Position numbers and translations under genes: made by a program. A stretch of DNA of 64,000 bases, taken from positions 62,215,821 to 62,279,820 of the forward strand of contig NC_083346.1 of the NCBI RefSeq assembly GCF_019175385.1, in the 5' to 3' direction. Below the pieces are notes generated by a model. It was not told where the DNA came from. It saw only the letters and a list, made by a program, of their open reading frames with translations, and searched no databases. Positions 11,377 through 22,402 of this stretch are shown here, piece after piece. Position 1 is the first letter of the stretch. The number at the start of each line of letters is the position of its first letter. Source of the DNA: Lycium barbarum. Lineage: Eukaryota; Streptophyta; Magnoliopsida; Solanales; Solanaceae.

Positions 11377-11645
11377 TACGGGTCGTATACTGGTTTACGG
11401 TCCGTCCTTCACGACCGTATTTAGGCATATCAGAAACAGAAAGGCATGCTGGAGATCATGGCAATTTACGACTCAGTTTACGGGCCGTATTTCGATTTAC
11501 GGTCCGTATTCCAAGTCGTATTTAACCATTTGCAGCCTTTGACAGAAATTTGAAATTTTGGAAGGTTGGAGGACGATAGCAGTTTACGGTCCGTAAACTA
11601 CTTTACGGGTCGTATTCCACTTTACGACCAATTGGGCCAAAGTGC
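11377..11645 (-). promoter_or_regulatory. Palindrome array in the A LTR
   Basis: Multiple TTTACGGTCCGTAAA-like dyads and TTTACGGGTCGTA variants. On minus they lie upstream of a weak TATA-like AGATTAAAAGG near 11330-11345. Confidence 0.6.
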
Positions 11646-11696
11646 AAACCTGCAACTATTCACTGTACGTTCACGGGGAAATTTCCGAGGTGTAAC

Positions 11697-12012
11697 CTCC
11701 ATGGCGTGGATGAGATTCTTCATGCTCGTATCCACCATAGGACTCTTCGTCATACTCATCTACTCCTTCTTCGTCATAAGACTCATGAGGTGTTGCCTCA
11801 CAATTGCCCTCGGAGTAGTATTCTTCACCCTCATATGGGTTATGATCATATCGACCATATTCTTCATTGTAAGAATAGTGATGCCCACTATCATGGTCAT
11901 ACCTCTCGCCAACTCCCTCATAGCCTCCGTCACCCTCATAATCATACCCTCAAGTGCTAGAGGCATAACCATTAAAATCATCTCCATAAGACTCGGAAGC
12001 TATGGATGACAT
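11697..12012 (-). pseudogene. B-right gag-like ORF start, truncated
   Basis: From ATG 12012 (-) the frame reads MSSIASESYGDDFNGYASST, then one TGA, then a Tyr/Glu/Gly/Asp-rich stretch (GYDYEGDGGYEGVGERYDHD; NPYEGEEYYSEGN; ESYDEEGVDEYDEESYGG). It ends against the A LTR edge at 11697. Low-complexity acidic, tyrosine-rich starts occur in some plant Ty3-type gags, but I recognise no domain. The TGA may be a former CGA (C to T). The 147-codon plus-strand ORF over the same bases is its shadow. Confidence 0.55.
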
Positions 12013-13538
12013 CCTTATCTCTCCTTCCCCTTATGTCTCCTCTTCGTGTAGCTACAAAACGAGCAAACAAGATTAGTAGGAAAAGCTCCTCACGTCACTC
12101 GTACTTGCACTCAAACTTACCTCTCAACCTAAGCTTCTTCCAAGGTTGGTCAAAAACCCTTTTAATCCAATTTAATTCATAAGATTGATAACCTTTGTGG
12201 AGGAATATATTCTTATTAATTGAAAGATGGATGACTTGATAAAGCAAAAGGACTTGAGCCAAGAAAAAATTCAATGAGGTTAAAATGAGAAAAGCTTGAA
12301 ATGAATTGGCATGAAAGAAATTCGGACTCAAGAACTAATCAACAGTAAGTAAGGTCAATTACTAGTGTTAATTAGCTTGGAAGATCAAAGAAAGGATGAA
12401 CACTTACCTAGCAAAACCTAGAACCCAAAATGTCGTGAAACCGAATTGGAACACGAATTTGCTATGCAATTTCAGGTAAAATGCGGGTATATCTAGGAGT
12501 TGGGGCTTTGTATATGGGTTGTTTATGGGTTTTAATATCACCCTGCAAATGGCCGTTGAGGGCCCACAAGTGGAAGCATAAAACGCGTTTGTGGAGTACA
12601 TTTTATGCTTTGGATGTACATCCCGTACTTTGGATGTACGCCCAGGGCTTTGGGAATGTACATCCCGTACTTTAAAGTATGGGCTACACTTGTATCACGT
12701 ACATTGAGCGAATTTTTCAGCAACTTACTGGAATTTTTGGCAATGTACGCCCTCCAAATGACGCCTAATACTTTGAAGTACGTCCAGTACTTTGTGGACG
12801 TACTTTGCTTCAGTGATTTTGTCTTTCACGAATTTTCCCGAAATTTTAGGCCAAATTTCTTGGATCTGATGATGTTTTGGGCCCCACACAACCTAGGACT
12901 TGACCTTTTTGGTCCAACAAACAACTTTTCTCCATGACTTGGAAATTTTTTGGATTAAACCTTCCTTTTGACTCTTCTTCTCAAGATGAAGATATGAACG
13001 TCTTCAAGAACATGAAGAACATTCAAATTTCCAAGTACTTCGATTCCAACTCGTTTTGCTACCAATTTTCGGCTTGAACTCCCTTTCACTTGTAGAACAA
13101 AGCCCACTATCACTTGCGCTTCAATTTCCACCCTATCATCAAGACCCACTTTCATGTTCTTCAAGTTCTTCAAACCTTCAAAACCCAAAAATGGTAGATC
13201 CATCAAATTTGCTCCAAATTAGCTCAAATTTCAGATCTAAGTTCTATTTGATGTGGACAACAAAGCCCAATAGGTTTCAACTTCCAATTTTACCAAAATA
13301 AACTAAACCTACTTTGAGTTCTTCAAGCTTTGATGAAGCTTCAACGGTGAAAACTTCAAAACCAACCCAAATGACCTCAAACTTCAGATTTGGATGTATT
13401 TCACCTAAACAAACTCAAAAATTCAACTTCAAAAACACTCAAATCAAACAACGATTTAAATTTTTGAATTTTCATTTTTTTTGTTCAAACTGAGAAGAAC
13501 CTAGGATTAGAAATTGTAGGAACAATCTCTTAGCCTAA
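12013..13538 (-). mobile_element. B-right leader (B family, minus orientation)
   Basis: The leader runs from the PBS at 13550 down to the gag start. It aligns by eye in order with the B-left leader (1344-2564 and 5167-5728), which defines the family. It contains a GTAC-type palindrome block at 12593-12812. Confidence 0.7.
12593..12812 (-). promoter_or_regulatory. GTAC-type palindrome array in the B-right leader
   Basis: Recurring GTACTTTGGATGTAC, GTACTTTAAAGTAT and TACATCCCGTAC dyads. They occupy the leader position held by TACGG-CCGTA dyads in B-left. Confidence 0.6.
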
Positions 13539-13550
13539 GCTCTGACACCA
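13539..13550 (-). other. Primer-binding site of B-right
   Basis: Minus strand TGGTGTCAGAGC, one base from the initiator tRNA-Met PBS. Only about 70 bp of the adjoining LTR remain before the C LTR fragment at about 13624. Confidence 0.55.
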
Positions 13551-14060
13551 AATGATAACGAATTGATTTGGGGATGAAACCAAATCAACTCAAAATGCGA
13601 AAATTAAGGATAGAAAGAAAGGGGACATCTACTACCCACACATAAGTATCTACGAGCCTCTACAACAATACTGAGACATAAGAGTAGGACAGGACCCCGC
13701 CATACCCAATATATGTACACAAAAGGATATACCCAAAATTTACAACTCCGGAGTAGTGGAGTGCTCCTGTATATATATGCTGAACAGGCTCTTAGGAATC
13801 CGGTCCGTCTCCCTGTCTACCTGTGGGCATGAACACAGCATCCAAAAAGAAGGAGGACATCAGTACGAACAATGTACTGAGTATGTAAGGCATGAAAAAT
13901 ACTAGCATAATAAAGAAATAATGAAACATGAGGCAAAGACATAGCCTGTACGTCAATTGCCCCTTAAGGCGAATATTATGCCTGCTTAACTTTTTAATGT
14001 GAACACATGTCATGCATGTCAAATATACCATCATTGTTTACCTGCGTCCGGGTAACTAGC

Positions 14061-14280
14061 GCCCGCCGCCCACTAGTGGTGTCATGTCCGGCCAAATAGG
14101 CACGGTGCTATCATAAGCCACCCGCCTCAGCGGTGTCATGTCCGGCCATCTAGGCACGGTGTAATCATAAGCCACCCGCCACAGCGGTGTCATGTCCGAC
14201 CATCTAGGCACGGTGTAATCATAAGCCACCCGCCTTAGTGGTGTCATGTCCGGCCATCTAGGCACGGTGTAATCTCATTA
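14061..14280 (-). repeat. 54-bp tandem repeat, about 4 units
   Basis: Units begin at 14118, 14172 and 14226 with CCACCCGCC, preceded by a divergent unit at 14061. Because 54 is divisible by 3, the array produces an 18-residue repeating ORF on minus. I treat that ORF as non-coding. Confidence 0.95.
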
Positions 14281-14517
14281 TTATACACTCAACTTGAAGC
14301 ATGCATGAGAGCTCAAAGAAAGATATAACTTTGTCGGAGTGACATAAAGTCGGGGACCTCCGATTATATTATGGAGTAATCATAATCAGCATGCCACACC
14401 TTGAAGGAACTAGTATCATAAGGTGAGACTAGCAACAGTGAGCAACATCAAAGAATTCATACCATAAGACCATTATCCTCACAATAACATCATGTCATAA
14501 GCTTTAGAATCTCTAGA

Positions 14518-14522
14518 CATAG
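14518..14522 (+). repeat. TSD of element D, left copy (CATAG)
   Basis: CATAG precedes the LTR start. The identical right copy is at 25566-25570. Confidence 0.95.
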
Positions 14523-17500
14523 TGTTATATCCCATATTTTCATACATTGAGACGTATTAAAATAAACGCGACAAGTTAAAGACAAGACTATCTTAAGATA
14601 CAAAGTAGAGATTTTAACTTCCGGTTTCGTTTCAAGTCACAATTTACCTACAATTTCGTTTGGCATGGAAGTATTAATGGAAAAATTGGGATTAAACTAA
14701 CCATAATTGGATTAATAAGTGGGATTGGAAAGACAAAAATCAGTCCACTTTTAAGCCATGTTTGGCCGTGCACTATAGTGGGATAGTCAAAGAATTATTG
14801 ACCCAAGTTAGTGTGGTACACTTGTCCAAAGCATGGAGTGAATACATATACAAAGAAAATCTGATTCACTCCACCTTAACAAAATCATTTCAACACTCCA
14901 AGAGAGAGATATAGTGATAGAGAGGGAGAGTCTCTCGGCTAGAGCTAGCCGAGAGAGAGGGGTCAAAAACTTGCTCCAAATTTCAGTTTTCTCCACCAAA
15001 TTTTACTCCTCATCTAGTGTACAAGAATGTGTATTGGTTGTTGAAAAGAAACAAGAAGGTGTAGCACCTCAATAGAGTGGAAAATTCGGCTAAAGTGAAG
15101 AGCAAGATTGTAAGGTAAGAATGCTTAGTGTTCTTGTATTGTATGATGATTTGAATGTGTAGTTCATGCATGTTGTTGTTGGATTGTTGTTGTAGTTGAA
15201 GTAGAGAGTGAGCCGTGAGTGAGGTGAAGTCATGACTGAATTCATTTTGCATGTATTGTTGATGAATTGAATATGTACCAACATGGGTAAATGAACAAAG
15301 ATTGTAGAAGTTTGGTTGTGATGTTGCATGTTGGATATTGGACTGTTTTTGTTGAAATAAAAATGAGCCGTGTGTTGAAGGTTCTAATGACGTCATGCTT
15401 AATCTTGTTTAACATGTATTGGAAATGGATTGAATGCATTGTAGTTGGATGAACGGACGAAAATCATGAAATGGTGGAAGGGTGTGGTAGCCGTGTAGTA
15501 GGGACTGTTTTGGGGAGAATTAGGGACTGTTTTGTGTCACATTTGGGTTGTTGTTGTTATGGGCATTGTGGTGTATTGTATGCATGTTGAATATGTGAAT
15601 TGAGGTGTTAAAGAAATGAATTATGTTGAGGGGTAAGGGCAGTCCAAAAACCGTGGACAGTTTTTGAGGTTAGAAGTAAATTTGTGTGTGTTGAATGTTG
15701 ATTCTTGTTGCAAACGTTTAGTGAATGTAAAGTGCCATGATTCAAGTTAAAACTGAAATGATTGTGGGCTGTTGTAAGAGTGAAAATGATGCTAAAACAG
15801 TTCCAAGAATCATGAAAGTAATGTCATCAAACGTGTTGTGTTGTTGCAAGTTAAAACTGGAAATTTGCTAAGTAAGAATGGAAATGCTATGTGTGTTGAT
15901 TAGCCGTGTGTATGAAACAGTTTTGGATGGTGTATGGACTGCCCAAGTTCCCTAAGTCATGTTTAAACAAGTCTTGATTAATATATGAAAGAACGATTAG
16001 CAATGTTAGCTTGTAACGCTGGTTGGTTTGAGTGCGAACGAAACGTCTTTTGAATGTTAGAAAGGAATTGTGAGCGTCAAAATACGTATTGAATTCCCTT
16101 GTAGACTAATTGTAGTTCTTCATATCTTGATATAGGATAAGTGTTTTTGGGCAGCAAGTACAAGTTAGAATACAACTAAACGCTAAAGGTATGTAACGCC
16201 TCTTCCTTCTTTCGTTTGGCATGTCCTAGACGTAAGTATGAAATGATATGAACCTTGGGGTAAATTCTATTCTCTAGTTCCATGCATGACTTATGATTCT
16301 ATATTTCCTTAATGCTATTGTCACGAGCCTACCATATGATTGACTAATGAATGATGTATAGAAGTTCCTACTCTTAAAAGATTGGCATGAATAGAAGCAT
16401 ACTTGACTTCCAAAAACTACATCATGGAAATTGATACATGTACATGAAAGCTGAAACGTTCCTTGCTATGGCTTGTAATGAGAGTTGAAAAGAATTGAAT
16501 ATGATTATTATCCCAATACTTTAGAGCTGGTTAGTTGCTTATCTATTGAGTCTCAAAAGATGAATGGCTTATATGTGGTTGCTTATTATTCTGCTCGTGC
16601 TTATCACTATATCCTTCACTGAGTCCCGGGCCAGGACACGTTTTCGTGCGCATGTTTATTATATTATTCACCGAGCCCCTCACTAGAGGGCCGGGACACG
16701 TTATATATATATATATGATGATGATATGATGATATGATGACATGATGATATGATGATATGATGATATGGAGATGGTGGCCAGGAGGGCATATATATATTC
16801 CTTATTACCGAGTCCCTCATTAAAGGGCCGGGACACGTACATGTTTATGTTTTATGATGCTATGATTATAAATACCGAGCCCCTCATTAAAGGGCCGGGA
16901 CACGTTATATATGTTATATACAGAATAATTATGCAGCTTTGATTACGAAACGCTATAATGACACTGATATGAGAATGACACAGATGAAATATGTTCAAAG
17001 GCAAGTTTTATGAAATTCTGGTTGTTGCATCGAGTCCTACATACCTTGTCTCAACATAAGTCTATTACTATGTTTCAAGCTTTACATGCTCAGTACATAT
17101 TCCGTACTGACCCCCTTTCTTCGGGGGGCTGCGTTCATGCCCGCAGGTACAGACGCTCGTTTCGGAGATCCGCCAGCTTAGGATACCTATTCAGCTATTT
17201 TGGACTGCTCCCTTGTTCCGGAGCCTAGCTTGTGGTATAACTCCCTTATGTTGTATTCATATGTGTTTGTTTGGGTACGGCGGGGCCCTGTCCCGCCATA
17301 TGATACAGTCATTACTCTTAGAGGTCTGTGGACATCGGTGTGGGTCTGTTTGTAGTTGTTGATGCGTTTTACGACTATGACTTATGTTTGGGGCGTACCC
17401 ATTCGTAATGGTAGCCTTGTCGGCTTGCATATATATGTATGTTTGGTATTTTGCATATCGTGGCAGCCTTGTCGGCTTGCGTAGGAATATATACATGTTG

Positions 17501-17692
17501 TTGTTTAAAAAGTGCAACTCCTCAGGAGACAGGTGCCTAAGACATACAAAACGTGGCAGCTTTAAAATAACTCCCTATCTTTTTATCTACAAATGAGATC
17601 ATGACATGCTAATTGTAAATGACTATAGTTAACAGATAATACGAGTGTCCAATTCGGGCACGAGTCACGGCCTATGGGGTTGGGTCGTGACA
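14523..17692 (+). repeat. D 5' LTR
   Basis: 3170 bp. Features in order: a CACTATAGTG palindrome (14771-14780); repeats of an ACCGAGTCCCTC...GGGCCGGGACACG module at 16620-16910; a GATGATAT microsatellite near 16710-16770; the double hairpin at 17091-17128; and GTCGGCTTGC repeats at 17410-17480. It ends 4 nt before the PBS. Confidence 0.95.
17091..17128 (+). promoter_or_regulatory. LTR double hairpin, D 5' LTR
   Basis: CAGTAC (17091-17096) pairs with GTACTG (17104-17109). One base later CCCCC (17111-17115) pairs with GGGGG within 17123-17128, closing a TTTCTTC loop. Confidence 0.7.
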
Positions 17693-17696
17693 GAAG

Positions 17697-17708
17697 TGGT
17701 ATCAGAGC
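17697..17708 (+). other. Primer-binding site of D
   Basis: TGGTATCAGAGC, 4 nt after the LTR end; exact initiator tRNA-Met type. Confidence 0.95.
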
Positions 17709-17832
17709 GGTTCAATCCTCGGAGTGTCCACAGACCGTGTCTAGTAGAGTCTTGTTTATCGATGTGTTGTGCACCACGTTTATAAATAGGAAGCTACAGG
17801 ACATTTAGGATGTTATTTTTCTTTCTTATCTA

Positions 17833-17849
17833 AGATCGTGCGATAGAGC
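17833..17849 (+). promoter_or_regulatory. Conserved leader motif with ATCG-TG-CGAT inverted repeat (D)
   Basis: AGATCGTGCGATAGAGC, identical to the motif in A and in the first gag unit of G, although D has no gag. Confidence 0.5.
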
Positions 17850-17911
17850 CTGAACCTAGGAAAGTTTGTTTCTGACCTCTTTTCCCGTCGGTAGGTGCAG
17901 AACTGCGAGAG

Positions 17912-18292
17912 ATGAAGAGGCCAGCTGCAGATAGTGGGGGTGCTAAGAAGGCCCCTAGGGTAAATTCGGGACCCCAGTCTCCAGGACCGAATAGGAGGAG
18001 CCTCAGTTATTCTATCGAGACTGACCCCTCGGAGGATCCAGCGACAATTCCTCCAGAGTTTTTGATATCCTGGGAGGCGGCCCCTGAACCCATACCAGTT
18101 GCTCCTATGGCAGGGCACCACATTAGACCGGCTACCCCGGTAAGTGTTACAGATTATTCCAGCCCCCTGTCCTGGTCATCGGTAAACCAGGAGTTGCCCG
18201 GTTATCTACATTCGCCGGATTTAGATGAAGAAGATGATGAAGATCAGACGAGTAAATGGCGGGCAAACGATGACGAGGAGCACACTTATTGA
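17912..18292 (+). CDS. D ORF1: unrecognised 126-aa protein in the gag position
   Basis: Intact ORF from ATG to TGA, beginning 63 bp after the conserved leader motif, where gag starts in the related elements A, C and G. I recognise no gag, zinc knuckle, protease or other domain. Visible features: an N-terminal MKRPAADSGGAKKAPRVN with KR and KK clusters 8 residues apart, resembling a bipartite nuclear-localisation signal; a Pro/Ser-rich middle (NSGPQSPGPNRRS, PLSWSS); and an acidic tail (DLDEEDDEDQTSKW, DDEEHTY). It could be an accessory protein, a domesticated replacement for gag, or a chance frame. The start choice rests on this being the first ATG of the open frame. No other reading frame here is convincing. 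Function unknown. Confidence 0.55.
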   Translation: MKRPAADSGGAKKAPRVNSGPQSPGPNRRSLSYSIETDPSEDPATIPPEFLISWEAAPEPIPVAPMAGHHIRPATPVSVTDYSSPLSWSSVNQELPGYLHSPDLDEEDDEDQTSKWRANDDEEHTY

Positions 18293-19572
18293 AATTTCCT
18301 ATGTATGTGCATTTGTTATAGATTGTTACCTAATCGCGGCAAGCGAAAATCAAAGGAGTCAACAACCAAGTATTTATGAGTAACAGTGACCAAGGCGTTC
18401 CCACCCGTGGGAATTTTGGAATCTAGAATGAAAAATAGTCGCACGTACAGGCGAAAGTTGGATAGCAAGGGTACATAATGAGAATTTATATATGCGGAAT
18501 GGAAAATTGGCCGTCATTATGGTGAGTTATGGTAAGTATAGTAAGGAAATGGGCTGAATGGATATATTGTAGATAAGTCCAGTTAGAAAGTGTGCACAGA
18601 AGAAGGTAAAGGAACTAGTAACTGTAAACATAATATATATTAGACATACTACGAATGCTGCAGGTACGTTTGAAACCTGCAGTTAAGTATGGAAAAGGAA
18701 AATAAACAAGAAAGGGTGACAGATACAGTTTGTGTTGGGTATACGAGGCAATTTCATCATTTTTATCTTGCGATTGGTATAGGAAGCCCTGTGCGGCTAC
18801 GATACGATATACATATGTATGTGTTGTCCATGTGAGGCATTGTTGGTATTTCCTGTGTGCAGGTTTTGGGATAGTAAGAAATACAGAGGAAACTCTGCCA
18901 AAATTTTCTGAGAAATAACAAGGAAATGACGTATAAGTTCGTAATATTTTTGGAAAGTCGCGCCAATAGTAACAACAAGGTTTGACTAAGTCGCAAGTGC
19001 GTCTGACTTTGAGAGATAAGGATTAACCGACGAATTGATGGTAATAGTAATTATGAGGTCGGTATCAGCATGTTAAAAAGAAATGCTAGGATAATTTGGA
19101 AGGGTTTGTGACTAAGGGATGATTTAGAAGGGGCCGGAAAAATCTTATAGAATGTTATATTGAGGTATCGACAGAACTGATAAGCAGGGGTAAATTACGA
19201 CGAGTTTATAGTTACAAGAAGAAATAGGATGATTGAGACAAGAGTGCAGGGGAAGAAGAATTATGACAAACACGAATGTATTGATAAGACAGCTTGTGAG
19301 ATATTATGGGTAAGATTGACCAAAAGGTAAGTACGCCTACTCCACAGGGTGTAAGTAAACCATAGTAAGAGTCGTGAATAAGGCCAAGAAGTGTTACACT
19401 ATAGGATTGATTACAGACAAGATATTACGTGAATATAACAAGTGTTGTGATAAGAATGAGTAAAGCCTAGTGAGGAGACGACTAAAGAATATGACATGAT
19501 TTATGTGACTAAGGTATAAAGGCAAATATGATATGGAAAAGCAGAATATAGGATGAATGAGGAAAGCGAGCA
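18293..19572 (+). other. D internal stretch without coding signal
   Basis: About 1.3 kb, rich in A and G on plus, full of stops in all frames. It fills the place where gag, protease and the RT N-terminus lie in autonomous relatives. A purine-rich filler of similar character lies in the element C interior (pyrimidine-rich on plus at 49512-50545 and 56215-56917). I could not establish direct homology by eye. Confidence 0.6.
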
Positions 19573-22280
19573 CATGAAAAGAAGGATGGGTCGCTGCGAA
19601 TATGTATTAATATCGATTATAGGCAGCTGAACAAAGTAACAATAAAGAACAGATATCCCCTCCCCAGGACTGATGATTTATTTGACCAGTTGCAGGGTGC
19701 TAAATGTTTTTCAAAGATAGACTGCGGTCAGGTTATCACCAGGTGCGAGTAAAGGAAGCATACATTCCGAAGACTGCATTCAGGACCCGATACGGGCATT
19801 ACGAGTTTAAAGTGATGTCCTTTGGACTGACTAATGCTCCAGCAGTATTTATGGATTTGATGAACAGGGTGTTTAAGCCATTCCTTGACTTGTTCGTGAT
19901 TGTATTCATTGATGATATTCTGGTCTATTCACGATCGGAGGAAGAGCATGCAGATCACTTGAGGACAGTACTCAGGATACTCCAGCACCAAAAATTATAT
20001 GCTAAGTTTTCTAAATGTGAATTCTGGTTGACTTCAGTAGCATTTCTGGGGCATATTGTTGGAGCAGATGGTATTCGGGTAGACTCGCAGAAAATTGAGG
20101 CCGTCAAAACTTGGCCTAGACCGACGACGCCTACTGAGGTACGTAGCTTTCTGGGGCTGGCAGGATATTACAGGAGATTTGTAGAAAAGTTTGCTTCTAT
20201 TTCAGCGCCTTTAACAAGGCTAACACAGAAAGCAGCTAAATTCCAGTGGACCGATGTTTGTGAACGGAGTTTCCAATTATTGAAAGATAAGTTGACTACA
20301 GCTCCAGTCCTAACTCTTCCTGAAGCGACAAATGGCTATGTTGTTTATTGTGATGCTTCCGGTGTTGGGTTGGGTTGCGTGTTGATGCAGCACGGCAGAG
20401 TTATAGCCTATGCTTCCCGACAACTCAGGAAACATGAAAGAAATTATCCTACACATGACCTGGAGTTGGCAGCAGTGATACATGCCTTGAAGATATGGAG
20501 ACATTACCTATATGGCGTGCATGTTGATATTTATACAGATCATAAAAGTCTCCAGTATATCTTTAAGCAGAAGGAGCTGAATTTGCGGCAAAGGAGATGG
20601 CTGGAGTTGCTGAAAGATTATGATGTCGATATTCTGTATCACCCAGGGAAGGCTAATGTTGTAGCAGATGCACTCAGCCGTAAATATATGGCTAGTTTAG
20701 CAAGCGTACAGCCAGGAAAGAAAGGGGTAGTCCGTGAGATTCATCAACTAGCTAGTCTTGGAGTTCGTTTGGCTGATTCTGATAATGGTAGCGTTTTGGT
20801 GCGAGGTGTTGCTGAGCCCTCTATTGTAGAAGAGGTAAAGAAGCGTCAATATGAGGACCCTGTTCTGGTACATTATAGAGATACAACACTTCAGAAGGAG
20901 GAGACCCCATTTAAGATGTCAGCCGATGGAGTACTACGATACAGAGATAGATTATGTGTACCTGAAGTTGCAGGGTTACGACAGCAGGTAATGGGGGAAG
21001 CACACTGTGCTCGTTATTATATTCACCCGGGATCGACAAAAATGTATCATGATCTTAGGTGTTTGTACTGGTGGGATGGTATGAAAAAGGACATAGTAGA
21101 ATTCGTGGCTCAGTGTCCGAATTGCCAGCAGGTCAAGATAGTGCACCAGAAACCTGGAGGGCTATTGCAGGAGATGGAAATTCCAACCTGGAAATGGGAG
21201 GTAATTAATATGGATTTCGTCACAGGTTTCCCTCGCACCCCGCGGAAGTATGACTCTATCTGGGTTATTGTTGATAGATTGACAAAATCAGCCCACTTTC
21301 TTCCAGTCAGGACTACGTACTCAGCTGAGGATTATGCCCGATTGTATCTTAAGGAGATAGTGAGACTTCATGGAGTTCCCACAGCGATTATCTCGGATAG
21401 AGGGGCCCAGTTTACAGCTAACTTCTGGAGATCCTTCCAGGAGGGATTGGGGACGCAGGTGAGTCTCAGCACCGCATTTCATCCTCAGACTGACGGGCAG
21501 GCCGAGCGTACCATCCAGACGCTACAGGATATGTTACGGGCCTGTGTCATTGGTTTTAGGGGCAGCTGGGGTGATCACTTGCCACTTATCTAGTTTTCTT
21601 ATAATAACAGTTACCACTCTAGCATTCAGATGGCACCGTACGAAGCCCTGTATGGCAGGAAATGCAGATCCCCTATAGGCTGGGTTGATGTTGGCGAGAC
21701 TAAGCTGATAGGACCAGATATGGTTCAGCAGGCTGTTGATAAGGTGAAACTTATTCAGGAAAGATTACTGGAAGCTCAGAGTCGGCAGAAGGCATATGCA
21801 GATAATCGACGTCGACACTTGGAATTTCAGGTGGGCAATTGGGTGTTCTTGAAAGTGTCACCCATGAAGGGTGTTATGAGATTCGGCAAGAAAGGGAAGT
21901 TGAGCCCGACATACATTGGACCTTACCAGGTTATCCGTAAGGTAGGCCAAGTTGCCTATGAGTTAGATCTACCAGCAGATTTAGAAGCAGTACATCCGGT
22001 CTTCCATGTGTCAATGCTTCGGAAGTATATAGGCGATCCTTCCAGGGTGTTCCCTACAGATGATATTCAGGTAACTGAGGAGCTATCATACGAAGAACAA
22101 CCTATTGCCATACTTGATCGACAAATCAGGAGGTTACGAACAAAAGATGTGGCGTCGGTTAAAGTGTTGTGGCGGAACAATAATAGGGAGGAGATGACTT
22201 GGGAGGCTGATGAGGAGATGAAAAAGAAATATCGTCACTTGTTTTCCACGTCTACAGGTAATTTAAACTCCCTTGCTTGA
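19573..22280 (+). pseudogene. D pol: partial RT, RNase H, integrase, chromodomain-like end
   Basis: RT is entered at [20 protein letters not shown] (19576), with two extra residues in the usual CIDYR motif. A one-base deletion near 19722 shifts the frame, and from there it is open to 21590. The RT active site FIDDILVYS is intact. RNase H has YCDASG, LELAA and YTDHKSL. Integrase has an HHCC-type zinc region ([14 protein letters not shown]...CPNCQQVK) and a DDE core ([21 protein letters not shown]). A TAG at 21591-21593 interrupts LPLI*FSYNN, and the same frame then continues to 22280. The C-terminus (VKVLWRNNNREEMTWEADEEM) resembles the chromodomain of Tekay/Del chromoviruses. RT lacks its N-terminal fingers. 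With one frameshift and one nonsense codon it cannot give a full enzyme. Confidence 0.93.
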
Positions 22281-22366
22281 TTGTGTTAATCGTCTGCTCA
22301 ATCTATATGTTAGCGATAAGGAAAACCCTCCCCAAAACTCTTATAGAACCCAACGGGATAAAAATC

Positions 22367-22386
22367 AACATTCGAGGACGAATGTT
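22367..22386 (+). promoter_or_regulatory. 20-nt hairpin next to the PPT (D)
   Basis: AACATTCGAGGACGAATGTT: perfect 8-bp arms around AGGA, ending 2 nt before the PPT. The same sequence occurs in C and in both G units. Confidence 0.8.
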
Positions 22387-22388
22387 CT

Positions 22389-22402
22389 AAAGGGGCGGAG
22401 GA
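22389..22402 (+). other. Polypurine tract of D
   Basis: AAAGGGGCGGAGGA-type purine run, with one C, directly abutting the 3' LTR start. Confidence 0.9.

Larger units (their letters stand above)
9340..11696 (-). mobile_element. Element A 5' LTR (palindrome-bearing type)
   Basis: On plus it begins TGTGATGACCCAACTAGGGG and ends TTTCCGAGGTGTAAC, so on minus it starts (T)GTTACACCTCGG and ends at the PBS. The terminal base before TTACACC is G rather than T, so that edge is mutated or cut by one base. It contains an (AT)n run, the double hairpin at 9832-9871, GC-rich half-repeats at 10020-10200 and the palindrome array at 11377-11645. No TSD can be tested because the other end of A is gone. Confidence 0.85.
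13624..14522 (-). mobile_element. Element C 3' LTR, part 1 (left end lost)
   Basis: Starts inside an LTR at GACATCTACTACCC and runs to the D insertion at 14522/14523. It is closely similar base for base to fragment M (61397-62312). It holds the double-hairpin region near 13835-13890 in imperfect form and the 54-bp repeats. It continues at 25571 after D and its second TSD copy. Confidence 0.8.

Noticed and set aside
11566..12009. 147-codon plus-strand ORF rich in I, L, F and S
   Set aside because: It is the antisense of the acidic, Tyr-rich gag-like frame of B-right; hydrophobicity follows from the complementary codons.
14056..14265. ORF with an 18-residue repeat (RWPDMTPLRRVAYD type), also at 61842-62051
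   Set aside because: Product of a 54-bp tandem repeat in an LTR; there is no start context or wider conservation to suggest translation.
14061..14280. CRISPR-like direct repeats
   Set aside because: Units are contiguous without unique spacers, in plant LTR DNA.
17793..18121. Minus-strand ORF overlapping D ORF1
   Set aside because: Opposite strand to the element, no motif; treated as a shadow of ORF1.
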